Source: Patagioenas fasciata
Taxonomy: Eukaryota > Chordata > Aves > Columbiformes > Columbidae
Assembly (NCBI RefSeq): GCF_037038585.1
Contig: NC_092523.1
Coordinates: 32,775,501-32,839,500, forward strand
Length of the DNA stretch: 64,000 nucleotides
Direction: 5' to 3'
The notes under the pieces were generated by a model, which worked only from the letters and a program-made list of their open reading frames with translations, did not search any database and was not told the origin of the DNA. Both the position numbers and the translations under genes were made by a program. Positions 46,587 to 59,272 of the stretch are shown here, in pieces. Within the stretch, counting starts at the first letter, position 1, and each line of letters begins with the position of its first letter.

Positions 46587-49500
46587 CAGGGGGGTGTGCT
46601 GTGTCACACATGTATGTGAAGAGGTTCAGATTTACCAGCAAGTTTTCTCTCATTCCCTTCAGGACACAACCATAACAATATTAAGATCACCTCTACTGCA
46701 GAGAGGGATGTAATCAACCTGTTTGTATTCTAATGTTCTTTTTCTCTTATAATTACTGTAAAGATAAACATAGGGGTAACTGCATTTGAAAAAGCCCAAA
46801 TCTTGTTTGACCGACTGGGATTCTTATTGACGCGGAGAACTGGTTCAAAGGGGGCTTCTCAAGACCCAAACAAGCAAAGAGAAAGCTGAAAGGCACAACA
46901 GAAGCAGCATATCCACCTGCATCCCATAATGGATTTGACTTCAACATAATAACAAATTAACAAGCAAAAGGACTTTGAGACCAAAACTGTCTTACCTTGA
47001 GCTTTAAGAACGGTGGGTCAGGTCTCCTTGGAAGCCATTAGAAGAGTAAATGGAAAGCCTATTCCTGTATTGCACACTTATGTAACAAACTGAAGAAAAT
47101 TGCTTTCCAGAATGAATAAAGTGCAAGAATAGATAAGGAATTATTTGAACAGTATTTTCAGCTTGAAGATAAATTCTTTTTATATATGCCTTTGATCTTA
47201 GTTCTTTTATTTGAACAAAAGCAGCTTAAAATTACCATGACCTATGCAGGAAACTCCTGACAGACCTCGGGGCTCATCACACTGGAATATGAAAGGAAAA
47301 AAGGGCAGATGAAGTATGAAGCCATGATGTCTGTCAGAAAGACTGAACCATGCACCAGATTTATGAAACAATACAAATAGCTTCTTTAAAACAAAATTGG
47401 AAGGATATGTCAGAGTTTTCCTAGGCTTTGCAAGCATGCTTTTCTTCCATAGCCTTGCAGCACAATGCTGTCAGTTCCACAGCTTCAGGTACTGTGCAGG
47501 TGAATGTATGTGTGAGGAAAGGCTAGATGGCTGGCTAAGAGTATGTTCTCATAGACTTCATTTGTGCTACTGTTACTCATGGTTCTGCTATACAAGTTGT
47601 CCTGCTCACAGCAGAGGACTCCTGTGAGTATGTAAGCACAAAGGCTGAAGAATTGGATGCCTGACATTTTATAAAAATCTAAGGAGACAAGTCATTATTT
47701 GTACATTAGAACTACATCTCTGTTCTTCGGTCCCTTTGGTATCACTACTTGGCATGGAAATTCTGACCCTATTAATGCTGACTGAGTCTGAAGTTAATTT
47801 TTGGTAGCTTTTAAGAACCAGCTGGAGAACACTGGGGAGTATCTTTCACTTCTAGTCATATACCCTGGCTTTCTTTTTCAGGTCTTAAAGTTAAAAAAAA
47901 TCCTGGGGCTCTCCTTGGCCTTATGTGACTTATGTATTAGAACATCTGTGTTCCTAATCTTATCTACTTTTCGTGGGAGATAAAAATGACCAAGTGGTAC
48001 CTCTATCTGATAAATTGTGAAAAGCTTGGTTCCCATCCCAATTCCTCTTAAAGCTATCTTTTTCAATTTGCAATTTTGCAGTCTTGTCTGGAAAACAAAA
48101 AATGTGTCCTCATACTGTGTGCATTATTTCATCACAAATGTGATGCGATGTCTAGCTTATCGATGAGTCTTCGGGTGTTTTTATTGTGTAAGGCTTTGGG
48201 GCAAGGCTATCTGAATTTCTGAGTATTGTACTACAGATGTCCACATTAAAATGCAGATATTCTGGGCTGATCCAACAGATCTTTGCTGCTTCCCATTAGA
48301 ATTTCTTTCAGGAAATAAATCACTATGTTACATGTTACAACAGGACCTTTCTTCCTGGAATATTATACTCACAATACAGGTTCATCCTTTCAGCTGCTCT
48401 CAAACCTCATCCATACTTACATCTCCTGTATTTTTTTTTTTTTTAAATTATTTTTTTACATTTACAGAAAAACAAGTTAGGTTAGTTCACATCTCGTGGT
48501 ACACATGGCTATCAGGTTTCTTTATCTTCTCAGTTACCATTCTAGTTCCCTACTTTCTGGAGTGCTGCTTCTAAACTGTTATACATGGCCAGACTACTGT
48601 ACATACAAGTCTTTCTTGAAGTATTAAAAAAATATTTTATCTGTTTAATAAAAGTGCAAAAATCTTACTACAGTAAGACTAGTCTCCAAGTATTATCGGC
48701 TGGCTTGTGTGAATCCTAGCAGCCTGAATAATACTTAAATTTATCATCTGATTGTATGAAGCTTACATATTAATAATTTATAATTTTTCTTGGATACACA
48801 TGGAGCAACACCACTAAATGAGAATTTTTCTTGCTGAAAAGAAATAAGTAGAACACCACGATCTCAAAGGAGCAAAGAGTTCCTGGAGCCAGCTTGCTGG
48901 GAAGCAGCTGAGCAGTAGCCAAAATTAATTTGGTTTCTAGATCTTACTACTCTGAAATTCCCTACTACTCAAGATTGTTTTGGTGTTATTATTATCTTTT
49001 AACGCACCCATGACAACTGCAGATGACATTTTCAGAGATGATAAAAGAAAAACAATGCTCAAACCCCACTAATTTGGAATAAGAGTTAGGAGACTCCAGG
49101 TGAATTTTTTTCAGGAAACAAGCTTTTCTTTATGGAAACTGCATGAATTATTCATTTTCTAGCCAATAAAAAGTAGGGAAACCTTATATATTACAGTATA
49201 ACTTTGTCAAAACAAGGTATATCGACTGTGGTTTCAGAATTCAGCTTCCCTTGAAATAATCTAAATTTAAGTTTTAAAGCAGAACAGAACCCTATAGTAT
49301 AATCCAGTATCTCCTTTTTAATTTTAAGAAATGTTTTGAGGTGTTTTATTTTATTTTGTGGGATCAGCCAGAAACCTCCACAAAATAGTTATTCACACAG
49401 CTGAAGAAATGTGTCTTATAGACTCACTGTAATATTCCTGGCCAACAGTAGCTGCTTTTATTGGAAACAAAGCTACTGTGTAAGGAATATTGTTGATTTA

Positions 49501-52500
49501 CCTTTTTTTTTTTTTGGCCTGGCTTTACAGAAGGAAGTGAAGAAGAAAGAGTCTGTGAATGTACAACAATCTCTGTTACATGGCTGTCAAAATCAGAAGA
49601 GCAGAGATTGGAAGCCTTTCCTTAGATAATGAACACATGGATGACCGCAAAAAACAGTATAATAATGTTATCTGCATTACAATGTGTAATACAACTTTTG
49701 GCAAAGAAGTAGTAGAATTTATGGGTCTGAAAGTATGTGACTTAGGATCAGGCAGCTTAAGACTTGATTGTCTATTTAAGTTCAGATTTTGGGTTCTGAT
49801 CACTCTCAAACATGCAACTTGATTTTCTGGAGTGCAGAAGACTTGTAGCTGTCATTTAAACCATGCTTTATAAACTCAGGTTGATACTATAGTTGTTATA
49901 GCTAATAATTTACTTTGATACATCACTAGTATATGCTCCCTGTGCACTTGTTTGAGAACTTTAGAGAGTGAGGGAGAAGAATTTCCATAGAACTACTAAG
50001 AGAGTAACCATCTTAATATATACCAGTAGCAGGATATCTGTCAGGAGAAAACAGAGAGAATGAATTTTCAGTTGGAAACATCCCAATTGAAATGGTAAAT
50101 CTGTGATCTATCAGTCTAGAAATTATAAAAATGAATAAGACTGTCAAGAAGAAAAAAACTAGGGAAGAAGGAAGGCATAATGAACAGAGTTTTAAAAAAT
50201 TGACTTGAATGTAATTTTTTCTTCTTTGCATGATTTTAACCTGATTAAAGCAGCTCAAATAATTACTAGTAAGATTAAATAACCATACAGTTGAATAAGA
50301 CAATAAATCACATATAAAGATAGATTTGAAAAAAGTTGACATCTCAAATTTCAAGGACACAAGTCTGTAACATTCTATTGTTTGCATTTGGTAATTGTAC
50401 ATTTCATCATTTTTATCTTGCAAAGATTTTTGTGAAAGAGATCTCTGTAACTGTTACCCAAACATTTTTAAAACTCAGATTAGTTTTCAACTCATATGGT
50501 TTATTAATTATTATGCCGTTGTCTAACTTAGTGCTCGAATAATGACTAGTAGCAGTAGATCTAGAAGTGACCATTTCTAACTTCCTCTTCTACTTTGTTC
50601 CTCTGAATTGGAATTATTCTAGAGGAATCATTTTTACCTGTCCTCTGGGAGACATACTTCCCTGGAAATCTAGAGGAGTTTGAGGCTGTGGCTACCTCTT
50701 GATCAGTTGTAAATACCAGCAAGTGAAATAGTGAATTGACTGTTCTTGAACTATTATTCATATTCTCTCTTCTGTGGTAAAAGACTTAGGTTTTCAGAAT
50801 AAAACCTGACTGCCAGGAAACAGGAAGAAATAAAAGCAAAGAATCTTTTGAGAATTTTAATCCTTGCATTAAATGCATAGAATGAGGATAATATTCCCAA
50901 ATCCAAGCCACAAAGAGACTTGAATTCTTCCAAAGGACCAATCCCATGGACAACTGACACACATATGGTATAAATTCCAGAATACTCCTCCTGTTTTCCA
51001 GTTCACATACCAACCTCCTAGCCAACTGGCAATGGAGAATAATTGTCAGATAATGCTTGTCTAAAAATTCAGTGCTCTGTCAGATGAAAGCAAGGCAGAT
51101 TTCCTTAGTGTTGTGAATGGATATCTTGTTAGATCATGTTGGCCAACCCTAGTTTATTGCAACTTTTGATCTGGCAAAGTTAATTGCAGACTCCTTTCTT
51201 TACCAACTCCCTCAACAAAAATGACTCGACTGACTGCACCTTTCTTCCGCTTGGGTTACACAGGTCTCCAACCACCCTCCAGGTGAAGTACAGTTGGATG
51301 ATATTATAATTTAAAGTTGGATTTGACCCCAGCAGCTTTAATGATTTGACACTGATAGACCTAAATCTCACAACTAGTCATTTTGGTGGAAAATATCATA
51401 AAGTGGAATATGGAAAAAAAAAAAAAAAAAGAAGAAGGTTAGAGCTTGATCCACAGTCCCAGATTTATTCTGGGCTGAGCCAGATAGGCTACTATGACTA
51501 GTTCATGCCAAGTATAATTTTATATAATTTGTCATAAAGTGCTTCCATCAGAAAATGGTGTAGTAAACTCCATATAACCAGGTATTTCAGAAGATTCGGC
51601 TTTGTGGCAAATCTATGATAATATTTATTTATTTTGTGGAGAAGTCTGATTTCACAATTCACACTGAAATGTGGGTAAAATTATTTCTGTAAAGTACATT
51701 ATTACTCGCTCAAAACTGAGGTCTTTGGTGAGTGTGTTGAGAAGCCAGGTCAGAATGGGAAAATGTGCAAAAGAGTGTCCTACTGCTGCAGAAGACAAAT
51801 TTGTTCAGACAGAAAAGACTGGCCAACTAAGCCGTTAAAATTTTTGCACTCCTCTAACTGCCTGGGGAAGGTTTGCTGTTGCTTTGTGGCTTTAAGTGTT
51901 GTAGGACAGTGGTCTAAATCAAGGGCATCATAAAGTTTTTACTAAGCACCTTTTAATGAGACATTGTTAAAACTGAAGCACTTGTTTTGTTGCTGTATTT
52001 GTACTTTATTGGATCCTATACTATTAAAAGTAACAAACTGACAGTTGCTTGTTCAGAGGAAGAAACAGTTAATTTTCTTATTTGTTTCTTTTCACGATTG
52101 TTTTTTCTTTGGCTTCTCTGTTCAGTGAGTTGGCCTAAGATCAAGAAATGTTATGTGGAAGATATTGTTCAAACTGGGCCTTTCAGAAGAATGGCTTAAG
52201 GAGGAACTACAGTCCTGAGTTATGACTTACACACTGAACATCATATTTACAAACCAAAGGAGAGATTCACTGTTGCCACCAGTTGATTGCAATCTCCATT
52301 TACTTTCTTTCTTCTCTGAGACACTTTCAAATTAGTCAAAATCGGTATCCCTTGTTTATCTTTCTCTTTACACTGTTCTTCTCCATGTTAAACTTCCATG
52401 AGGAACTGATATTGGCTTCCAGAGATGTTACTTTTCCGGTTTTTATTTATTTTTTTTGTTTCCTTTTAAGTATTGCTAAGGTGGGGCAGGGAGACTTCCA

Positions 52501-52600
52501 TACTTTTGGAAGTTGTGATTCAGTTGTGCAATTTGAAAAAAGAAATTGACCAACTGATTTGGACAGGAAAACAATGAGAAATTATTGAGACACTGCAGGT
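46587..52600. other. Non-coding stretch, nothing firm recognised
   Basis: The stretch holds T tracts (about 48430-48444, 49502-49516) and a 17-A tract (51414-51430). The largest frame outside the LTRs (minus strand, 50013-50423, 136 codons) has AT-biased codons and one hydrophobic stretch but no known domain. Chance accounts for it. No gene was recognised. Confidence 0.5.
51414..51430. repeat. Poly-A tract (17 A)
   Basis: Seventeen adenines after TGG are followed by GAAGAAGG. No retrocopy is recognised upstream. Confidence 0.85.
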
Positions 52601-52925
52601 AGTTTAATTAAAAATAGGATTTTTATGAGCAGCGTTAATGTGTGCTACCTCAGCTAACCTGACAATAAAGGTTTTGCAAGCTACATTGACATCTGGCACA
52701 GAATCACATGTAGGAATTATGCAGACGCAATAAAAGGCACTTAATTAGCATTGCAAATAGTATTCCAACATTTATGAGATGTCTGCAAATTTGCATACAG
52801 ATACGTAATTACATAATTTGCAGCTGTTGTGTTTGTTCCATAAGACCTTGCCACTTTATTAGTAGAATATGTAAATTAAGCATTAATCCCTTTTATCATC
52901 TGCTTTCTTAGCAGCCCATAAATAT
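52600..52925. promoter_or_regulatory. Candidate conserved regulatory block
   Basis: The block is repeat-free and dense in AT-rich factor-type motifs: ACAATAAAGG (Sox-like), GCAATAAAAG and TTTATGAG (posterior Hox/Cdx-like), TTAATTAG (homeodomain), the palindrome TGCAAATTTGCA at 52784-52795 (contains an ATTTGCAT octamer) and CAGCTG. This style is known from vertebrate developmental enhancers. Conservation itself was not tested, so the call is an inference from motif density. Confidence 0.3.
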
Positions 52926-55693
52926 GTGGCAATTCATGGGAACTTGCTATAGCTCTTTCATGTGGACTTTGTCATTATGCCTCAAAATGGTGTGGAAACA
53001 AAACTGTATCCCCTGGCTTACTTAGTTCTGATGGTCTTTGAAGAGGTTTGTAAGTGCATCTCATTTATTATCATTTATTTTATCCCCCATTCATCTCTTA
53101 AACAGTTTCCACGATCATTCTGCAAATCTCTTTTGATTTATTCTCAACTGGTTTTAAAGATATTTAGGTTAATATTTGTTCTCATGATTACCTTTCTGAT
53201 AAGAGTAGTTATTTTGTATAACAAGTAAACAGAGAAGGCTGGGAGGGAAGGATATCTGACAAAACAAGAGCGCTATATAGGTAGCCTATTAAATTCAAGG
53301 TGAAGCTGGGCAACTCAAATGCCTAAAAAGCAAAACTGGACCGAATGATTAACTAGAAAAAATATTGCTCAGTATAACTTATAAATCCTCAGTGTATAAG
53401 ATTTCTTTGCCAGGATAAGCTTGGACAATTTTCACTAATGTACCAACAGACAAAAACATGAAAAATGTTTATCCAAACCAGCTTGCTCAAAATATATTTG
53501 AATGTTGACTTTTATTGTGCTGGCTATCTTAATACTTTTGTAGCACTTTTATTGTATTTGGCTCAGAGGAGGTTTGCAGTGATATAGTCAATAAAGAAAA
53601 GATAGTTCTGGCTACAAATTTTGAACATACTGTTAAGCCAACTGAAGTAAGGAATAAGGAATAGCAATGAAGTTTTTGTGTGTTTTGTTGCTTTTTTTTT
53701 TTTTTTTTTTTTTTAAGAAAAAACATGTATCTCCTTGGGTGTTTTGAAAGGGCTTTCACTATAATAATGTCATTGTCCCTTCCACTTAATGGAAAGTTCC
53801 CCTTATGCTTGAGTCCTTTAAAGAAAATGCTTCGAACAACAAGGGAGTTCAGATCAGAAGGGAAGAAAAGCATCTTAGAAATGGAAGTTGACTGGATTGT
53901 GGACTGCCAGTTCCTTTAATGCTCTTCCAGTAGATGAAAATGGTTTACAGTAATGTAGCCTAAAGTATATTTTTGTTTATTGACTATGTAATGCTTTCTC
54001 ACTATTTTTTCTTGTAATCTAAATGATGTGCTAAATGATAATCTGTTTATAGAATAAGCATAATTAACATTTAATATCTTTAAGAGTTTTGTTGTTCTTT
54101 TGTCTGAGTATGATAATGGGAATTACAAATGAAATTTTTCTGCCTGGAATGACTGATCTGCCTTAGAGGCATTGCCAGCAATAGTTTTTATGGAGGGAAG
54201 GAAGTTGTAGTAACTGAAAGAATAAGATAATAAATGCACAAGGCAAAGAAAGGAGCAACAGACATTTCCTTTAAACTGAGTGGGTGAGCACAAGGCTCAA
54301 TGTTGTTCTCTCTCCTGACTGCTCCAGCAGAATGTTGCTGCTGTTAGTAGCTCTGTTGAAAACAGAAAAAATGAAAACAAGATCTTGCTTCATATTGCTG
54401 TAGCTAGATCTGGTTTCCTACAGCTGATCTTTACTTTTTAGACGGGAGTTCATTAAACAGAGAATGAGCTGGCGTCAGCACTGCAGATGGTTCTCTGCTT
54501 TTTCTGCACCTCTCCCTGCAGAATGAGAAGTTGTGGGGGACTCAGATTCAGAGATAAAAGTCCCCATGACTCAAGCCTAATGCAGCCTAAATAGTATAGG
54601 ATAGCTACTGGCTGGGTGTAGATGGAGAAAGTGTCTTAGCTCTGTGCCTATTTTGCTTTGAACACAAGCTGCTAAGGCTGTGTCGTGTCCCACTGGGCCC
54701 CAGAGTTACCTGTTACGTCTTCAGTAACTTATGCGTTTCCAGATGAAGCTGAAACTTTGTCACTGCCACTTCTGTTCTGCTCCATCCATTGCCCCTCTTC
54801 ACCTGGGCAGAGTTCTGTTGGCTTTTGTGTGAATTCTGTGTGCTGGGTCTTGAATAATCTGTGAAACATTTTTTGCCAAAAGGAATGTAGGGAACAATGC
54901 TCTGTCACAGAGAGTTGTTGTACAGAAGTGATGGAGTTTGGGAATGCTGCAGGCTCCCCAGGTGGGGGCTGCGTTCTTGTTTGCCTGCTGTGCAAGGCTG
55001 AGGACACAGGCCTCGGTCATGGACCAAGGGCTCCACCCTGCTGCCTTGGCACAAAAAAAAGGCCAGAAACATTCTTCATGGATTTGTGTGGCTGTGAGTC
55101 TTTCCAGTTTTTCATGTGAGGTATGAATCTTCCAGCACAGGATGGATGACAATTAAGGTTATTTTTTCATCTTCTAATGGTGCTTCTGCTTTTGTTTTCT
55201 AGTTCTTGTAGCTGCAGCTACTAATAGGTACACTGACAGAGAACATTCCCTTGAACTAAAGGTCCATAGCATTTTTTTGTCCCAATTAAGCTGTGCATTT
55301 CTGAAACGTACAACAGAGCTCTTTCTTTTCAAAAGGTAGGGGAGTTCCTTATGGTTTGATTTGGTTTCTGAACTTTTTTTACAGCTTGAAAAGGATTCTT
55401 CTGAAGATTATAACTGATTTTTGTCAGTGCCATCCCACGTCCCAAATCTAGGACAACCAATTAGAAACACATGTCTTTTGTCAGCTGAATAAATCTGGCC
55501 CAACGGAGTGGAAACCTGGAAACTCAGACTTTTGCAGGCAGCAGGCTGCCTGGAGGAATCGGCAATATGATGTCTTCTGCAATGCTGAGGCCAGGCAGGA
55601 GTTGGCTCACAACCTGTGACCATATGCCTACATTTTCTAGGGCTTATTTAGAAATTTGACCACTTGACAGAGGCCTATCCTGTTCTAGCCATG
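52926..55693. other. Non-coding stretch with a long T tract
   Basis: No gene was recognised. The main feature is a 23-T tract at 53692-53714. A locally GC-richer part (about 54640-55120) carries overlapping frames on both strands without a known domain. Confidence 0.5.
53692..53714. repeat. Poly-T tract (23 T)
   Basis: Twenty-three thymines are followed by AAGAAAAAACATG. It may be the tail of a minus-strand retrocopy, but no source sequence was recognised to its right. Confidence 0.9.
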
Positions 55694-55713
55694 TTTTTTT
55701 TTTTTTTTTTTTT
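55694..55713. repeat. Poly-T tract (20 T)
   Basis: Twenty thymines are followed by CCCGTGG. No retroelement is recognised next to it. Confidence 0.9.
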
Positions 55714-58347
55714 CCCGTGGACATTAGTTTGCTATTAATAGTAATGGAAATACTATCTACAAAGTCACTTTTTATTGAGCTGTTGAAAAGAAACTGTAGT
55801 TACATATGTTTCTGCAGCAGCTGGCACAGTTCTGGTCTTGTCTGTCATCTCTAGATATTCTTGTTATATGAAACACTGAACTCACTTTATGCAAGCCAAA
55901 GAAATAATTTCCTTCCTTTCAGTCAGGAATAGATGGTAGAGAAACTCCACTATCAATTTAATTCATCAGCTTCTCTGGCTGTATTTCAGATTTAATAGTT
56001 TTCAAATATATTTCTAATTTGCTGCTAAGAAAATTAAAATAAAATCGACAAACGCCTTGCCAAAGGTAGCATTCAATACAAACTAATCTGCACCCCAGGA
56101 AGGGAATCAATTTTTTCTTGTCCATAACTGCACATAATTAGTGTGTCTGCAACAAGCATGTAATTTTTATTATCTGTGAAGAGTTTGGCAGGGGGAATAC
56201 ATCATTACCTGCACATCTAATAATGTGCAGTGCTACAATTCATTTTCTGAGATGCCATGTGTACTGAAGAAAAACATTGACTTTATCTCTCTCTTTTTTT
56301 TTTTTTTTAATAGGCATAGCAGAAGCCTATCAGTCTGAAGCAGATAAAAAATAAGGATAGACAATATGTTGGAAAGACATTTATATAAACAGTGAACAGT
56401 AGAGAAAAACAAAATCCAGTCCCAAGCTCCAGTGAATAGCTACCTGTTTCAAAGACTCTGGTAATGTTAGGTAACAAAACAATTATGTTCTGGTCACCAT
56501 CCAGCAACCTTTACAACAAATCTGTAATGCTTTTACGTGCATGGTTTAAAAATAGCACAAAAAATGGCAGAAGACAGAGACATGAGTAAACATACCATTG
56601 CTCTTCACTGTTGGCCTTTGGTCCAACATCATACAATCTCTTAAATGTGCAACTTTACTATGAAATGGGTTTAGTTATCTTTCTAAACTATGGACATAAT
56701 TGTGGATAGAATAATTTAGAAGAAGTATCTACGGACATTGACCAGCATGGAGAACTGCTCAGATTAACGTAGTTATTTGAAAAAAGGAGCTTTTGAGAAG
56801 AAGGAAGATATCAGTTTGAACAGTATGCTGGAAAAGGGTGTGTGAAGACGATGAAAATGAAGAGGATGAAGAGGATGTGTTCTGAGAGTAACTAGGAGAA
56901 GAACTAGCCTTGTCATTAGAGAGGCTCTCTCTCTGTTGGCCACGATTCATCAAAACACTTTGCTTCGAGGGACCAGCAAGCAAGACCTGCCTGACGTTTC
57001 AGATGCACTTTTTGGGACCAGATTTGTTTTTCTTGCACAGTGAAGCCTCGGGTCTTTTCCCAAAAGCCCACCCAGGTCATGAGGAACCCGTACATGTAAA
57101 CTGTTTCTCATTTGTGAAAAAGCATCTGTACAAGCTGGATGGTGGGTGTGCCAGGAAGCACACCATGAATACGACTATTCCTGTATTCCCTCGAATGTAG
57201 CAGAAATCCACACTGTGAATTGGAGCTACATATGTAATTTAAGCAGGAAAATGCAATTCAAATTGTTACATTCCTTCTATCTGAAGGTACTGCCGGTACT
57301 GCTGTTAGTTGATTTTAAGTGTTTCTTCCTCACAATTGCTCTGAATATGAAAAAGAGGAGAGCAAAGAAAATGTCGCAAAATAAAACTTGTCAATGGGAC
57401 ATTCCGTGAAACGGAAGTTCTGTAAATCAATACTGGAGATCAAAAGCTAAAAACTCTCAGCTGTTAAATATCCTGTATTAAACTTCAGAGCTAAAAACCC
57501 GTTCTTCATGTGAGAAAGTTTAGTGGGTCCAACTGCAGCTTCATGAGACCAGTGGTGGAAGCAGATCTTCCTTGCTGAAGGAAATGTGGATTTCTCCTGT
57601 ATAGCATGACTGTTCTGCAGAATCTAAGGTAATGTTTTTTGGAGGAACAAATATTTTATTCCTTTGGGTTGCTAAGGCTGTTTTTAGAATATAACCCAAA
57701 TTCTACAGTTATCTTACAATGAATGCGATAAAAAAGTGGGACTGAATGGATGTTTTTTCATTGTTTATGGGAGTCCCAGAAAAAATCAATCAAGAAGTTC
57801 ATCTGGGCTGGTTAGGTGAATTGGTTACTTCCTCTAATGATCTACAGTGGGAATAGCTTGTGACTTTCCAGATGTGTACATGGTCCCATACTCTCTTTGC
57901 ACTTCAGAGAATGTTGGTATTCCTCTGTATATGATATATATGATAGTGACTGTTAATGTATGTTGGATGTGTAGAGTGTAACCTTTTTTCATTTTGGGTA
58001 GTTTCTGTAAAATCTGATCATGTAGCAAAAAAGAGCATATACAATAATACTGTAAGACAGATATCCCCTTCAGCAACTTACACTGAAAGCATTATGCAAA
58101 ATTTGAGATAGATGAACCATTTCTTCACGAAAATACCTTTTATGCTTGTAAGAAAATATTACCTGGTTGTCCAAAATCCTCTATTGATTTCTGCTGCATG
58201 TGTACATTTTTCTTCCCCTATTAGAGCTTTCATTCTTTCTTTATATTATTATTATTTTTTTTTTTTTATTATGGGTATCACTTGGGACTAATAATACGAA
58301 GTAATTTTTTTTCTGGAGTTTTTGAGAATATCAGTTCAGATGCCTAA
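55714..58347. other. Non-coding stretch with a possible regulatory block
   Basis: No gene was recognised. About 56030-56260 is AT-rich, repeat-free and contains ATAATTAG and an 8-bp hairpin; it is treated in the findings. A 15-T tract lies at 56294-56308. A serine-rich minus-strand frame (56759-56983) reflects the low-complexity GAAGATGAA-type stretch on the plus strand. Confidence 0.45.
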
Positions 58348-58352
58348 CCAAC
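58348..58352. repeat. Probable target-site duplication CCAAC, left copy
   Basis: These five bases before the TGTCCTGG start of the LTR match the five after its end (GCAAC) at four of five positions. Confidence 0.6.
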
Positions 58353-58505
58353 TGTCCTGGTTTTGCTGAAAAACAAGTTTCTCTTTTACTGAATTTGCCT
58401 GTCAGCTCAAGCCTTCATATTAACTGCATTTCCCTGGAGAACCAGATACATCTTTTGGTAAACATAGCAATGGAATGCGAAGTTATTGATAAGGATGGAT
58501 GGAGA

Positions 58506-58515
58506 TCTCGCGAGA
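58506..58515. promoter_or_regulatory. TCTCGCGAGA promoter element in LTR
   Basis: This perfect 10-bp palindrome with two CpGs lies 71 bases upstream of the LTR TATA box. The motif is a known vertebrate promoter element, bound by BANP and earlier linked to ZBTB33 (Kaiso). Binding depends on CpG methylation, so activity of this copy is unknown. Confidence 0.6.
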
Positions 58516-58586
58516 GGGGCAACCAGAAACCGGTGACCAAGAAACTGACCAACTGTGTATAACATTCCATTCATGTGAATACTTCA

Positions 58587-58594
58587 TATAAAAG
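58587..58594 (+). promoter_or_regulatory. LTR TATA box TATAAAAG
   Basis: A good TATA match in CTTCATATAAAAGTGGG lies about 235 bases into the LTR, the normal place for the U3 core promoter. Transcription would begin about 25-30 bases downstream. Confidence 0.7.
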
Positions 58595-58840
58595 TGGGAG
58601 ATCACGAGGATCTTGTCCCTTTCTCTTTGCCCTTCTTCATCCCTTCCGCTTATGGCCGACATTAGGAGAGGACCTTGCTAGTTGTCCCTGCGAACTGAGG
58701 CCTAGTGACAGACTGAATCCAGCTCCTGTTGGCTGCAGAGTCCAATCCAGGACTTCGGGTGCCGGCTCTGCAGTTGCTGAGACTTTCAAGATTGGTTTTG
58801 TATATTTTGTATTGTTTCCTCTATTCTTATTAGTAGTATT

Positions 58841-58846
58841 AGTAAA
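58841..58846 (+). promoter_or_regulatory. Variant polyadenylation signal AGTAAA in LTR
   Basis: AGTAAA followed by ACATTTTTAATTTTTCC is the best poly-A signal in the LTR. It is a known weaker variant of AATAAA. Confidence 0.45.
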
Positions 58847-58993
58847 ACATTTTTAATTTTTCCAACTCTCTTCTCTCTGTCCTTCCTTCCCTCCTGATCA
58901 CCTGTCCTTAGTGAGGGGGAAGTGGCGGGGAGAGGAGGTTAACAATACATCTGCCAGGGTTTGATTGTCACCCCACAATCTAAACCCTCGACA

Positions 58994-58998
58994 GCAAC
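58994..58998. repeat. Probable target-site duplication GCAAC, right copy
   Basis: This pairs with CCAAC before the LTR, with one mismatch. Confidence 0.6.
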
Positions 58999-59200
58999 CT
59001 GATTTTTACAGACTGAATATTTTACATTGCGAATTAAAAAAATATAGGACTCAAAAAAGTGAGTTGCTATGTAAAATTATTGCCTTAATTCCTGTTTCTC
59101 TTTGCTTTCAAATGCTGCTTTTCCTTTTAATTGACTACAAATGTTTCCCAAGTTTTCTCAGGAACTGAAATCATGCTTAGGAAGTAAAGGGATAAAGAAT

Positions 59201-59205
59201 ATCTA

Positions 59206-59245
<40 letters not shown>

Positions 59246-59272
59246 TCTATCTATCCATCCATTTATCCATCT
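59201..59272. repeat. Compound (TCTG)n(TCTA)n microsatellite
   Basis: About five TCTG units run into about eight TCTA units and then degenerate TCCA/TTTA units. The compound tetranucleotide repeat lies about 200 bases beyond an LTR and is probably polymorphic. Confidence 0.95.

Larger units (their letters stand above)
58353..58993 (+). mobile_element. Avian endogenous retrovirus solo LTR (about 0.64 kb)
   Basis: The TGTCCTGGTTTTGCTG start and the ACCCTCGACA end are familiar from LTRs common in bird genomes. Length, TG...CA ends and a near-perfect 5-bp flanking duplication (CCAAC/GCAAC) support a solo LTR. A TATA box (TATAAAAG, 58587-58594) and an upstream TCTCGCGAGA element (58506-58515) mark the U3 promoter. 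AGTAAA at 58841-58846 is a variant polyadenylation signal. No internal viral genes adjoin. A 93-codon frame inside it is incidental. The exact family name is not assigned. Confidence 0.85.

Noticed and set aside
47397-47627. Cysteine-rich frame ending near a GTGAGT
   Set aside because: Cysteine spacing fits no known domain, the frame starts at a non-ATG codon, and no acceptor pairs with the donor-like site.
50013-50423. 136-codon minus-strand frame with a hydrophobic segment
   Set aside because: With about 30% each of A and T, roughly one or two frames this long are expected by chance in 64 kb over six frames. Its codons are strongly AT-biased, it begins at a TTG, and no family is recognised.
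56759-56983. Serine-rich minus-strand frame
   Set aside because: The serine run is the antisense of a GATGAAGAGGAT-type low-complexity stretch. An in-frame stop lies close upstream and no family is recognised.
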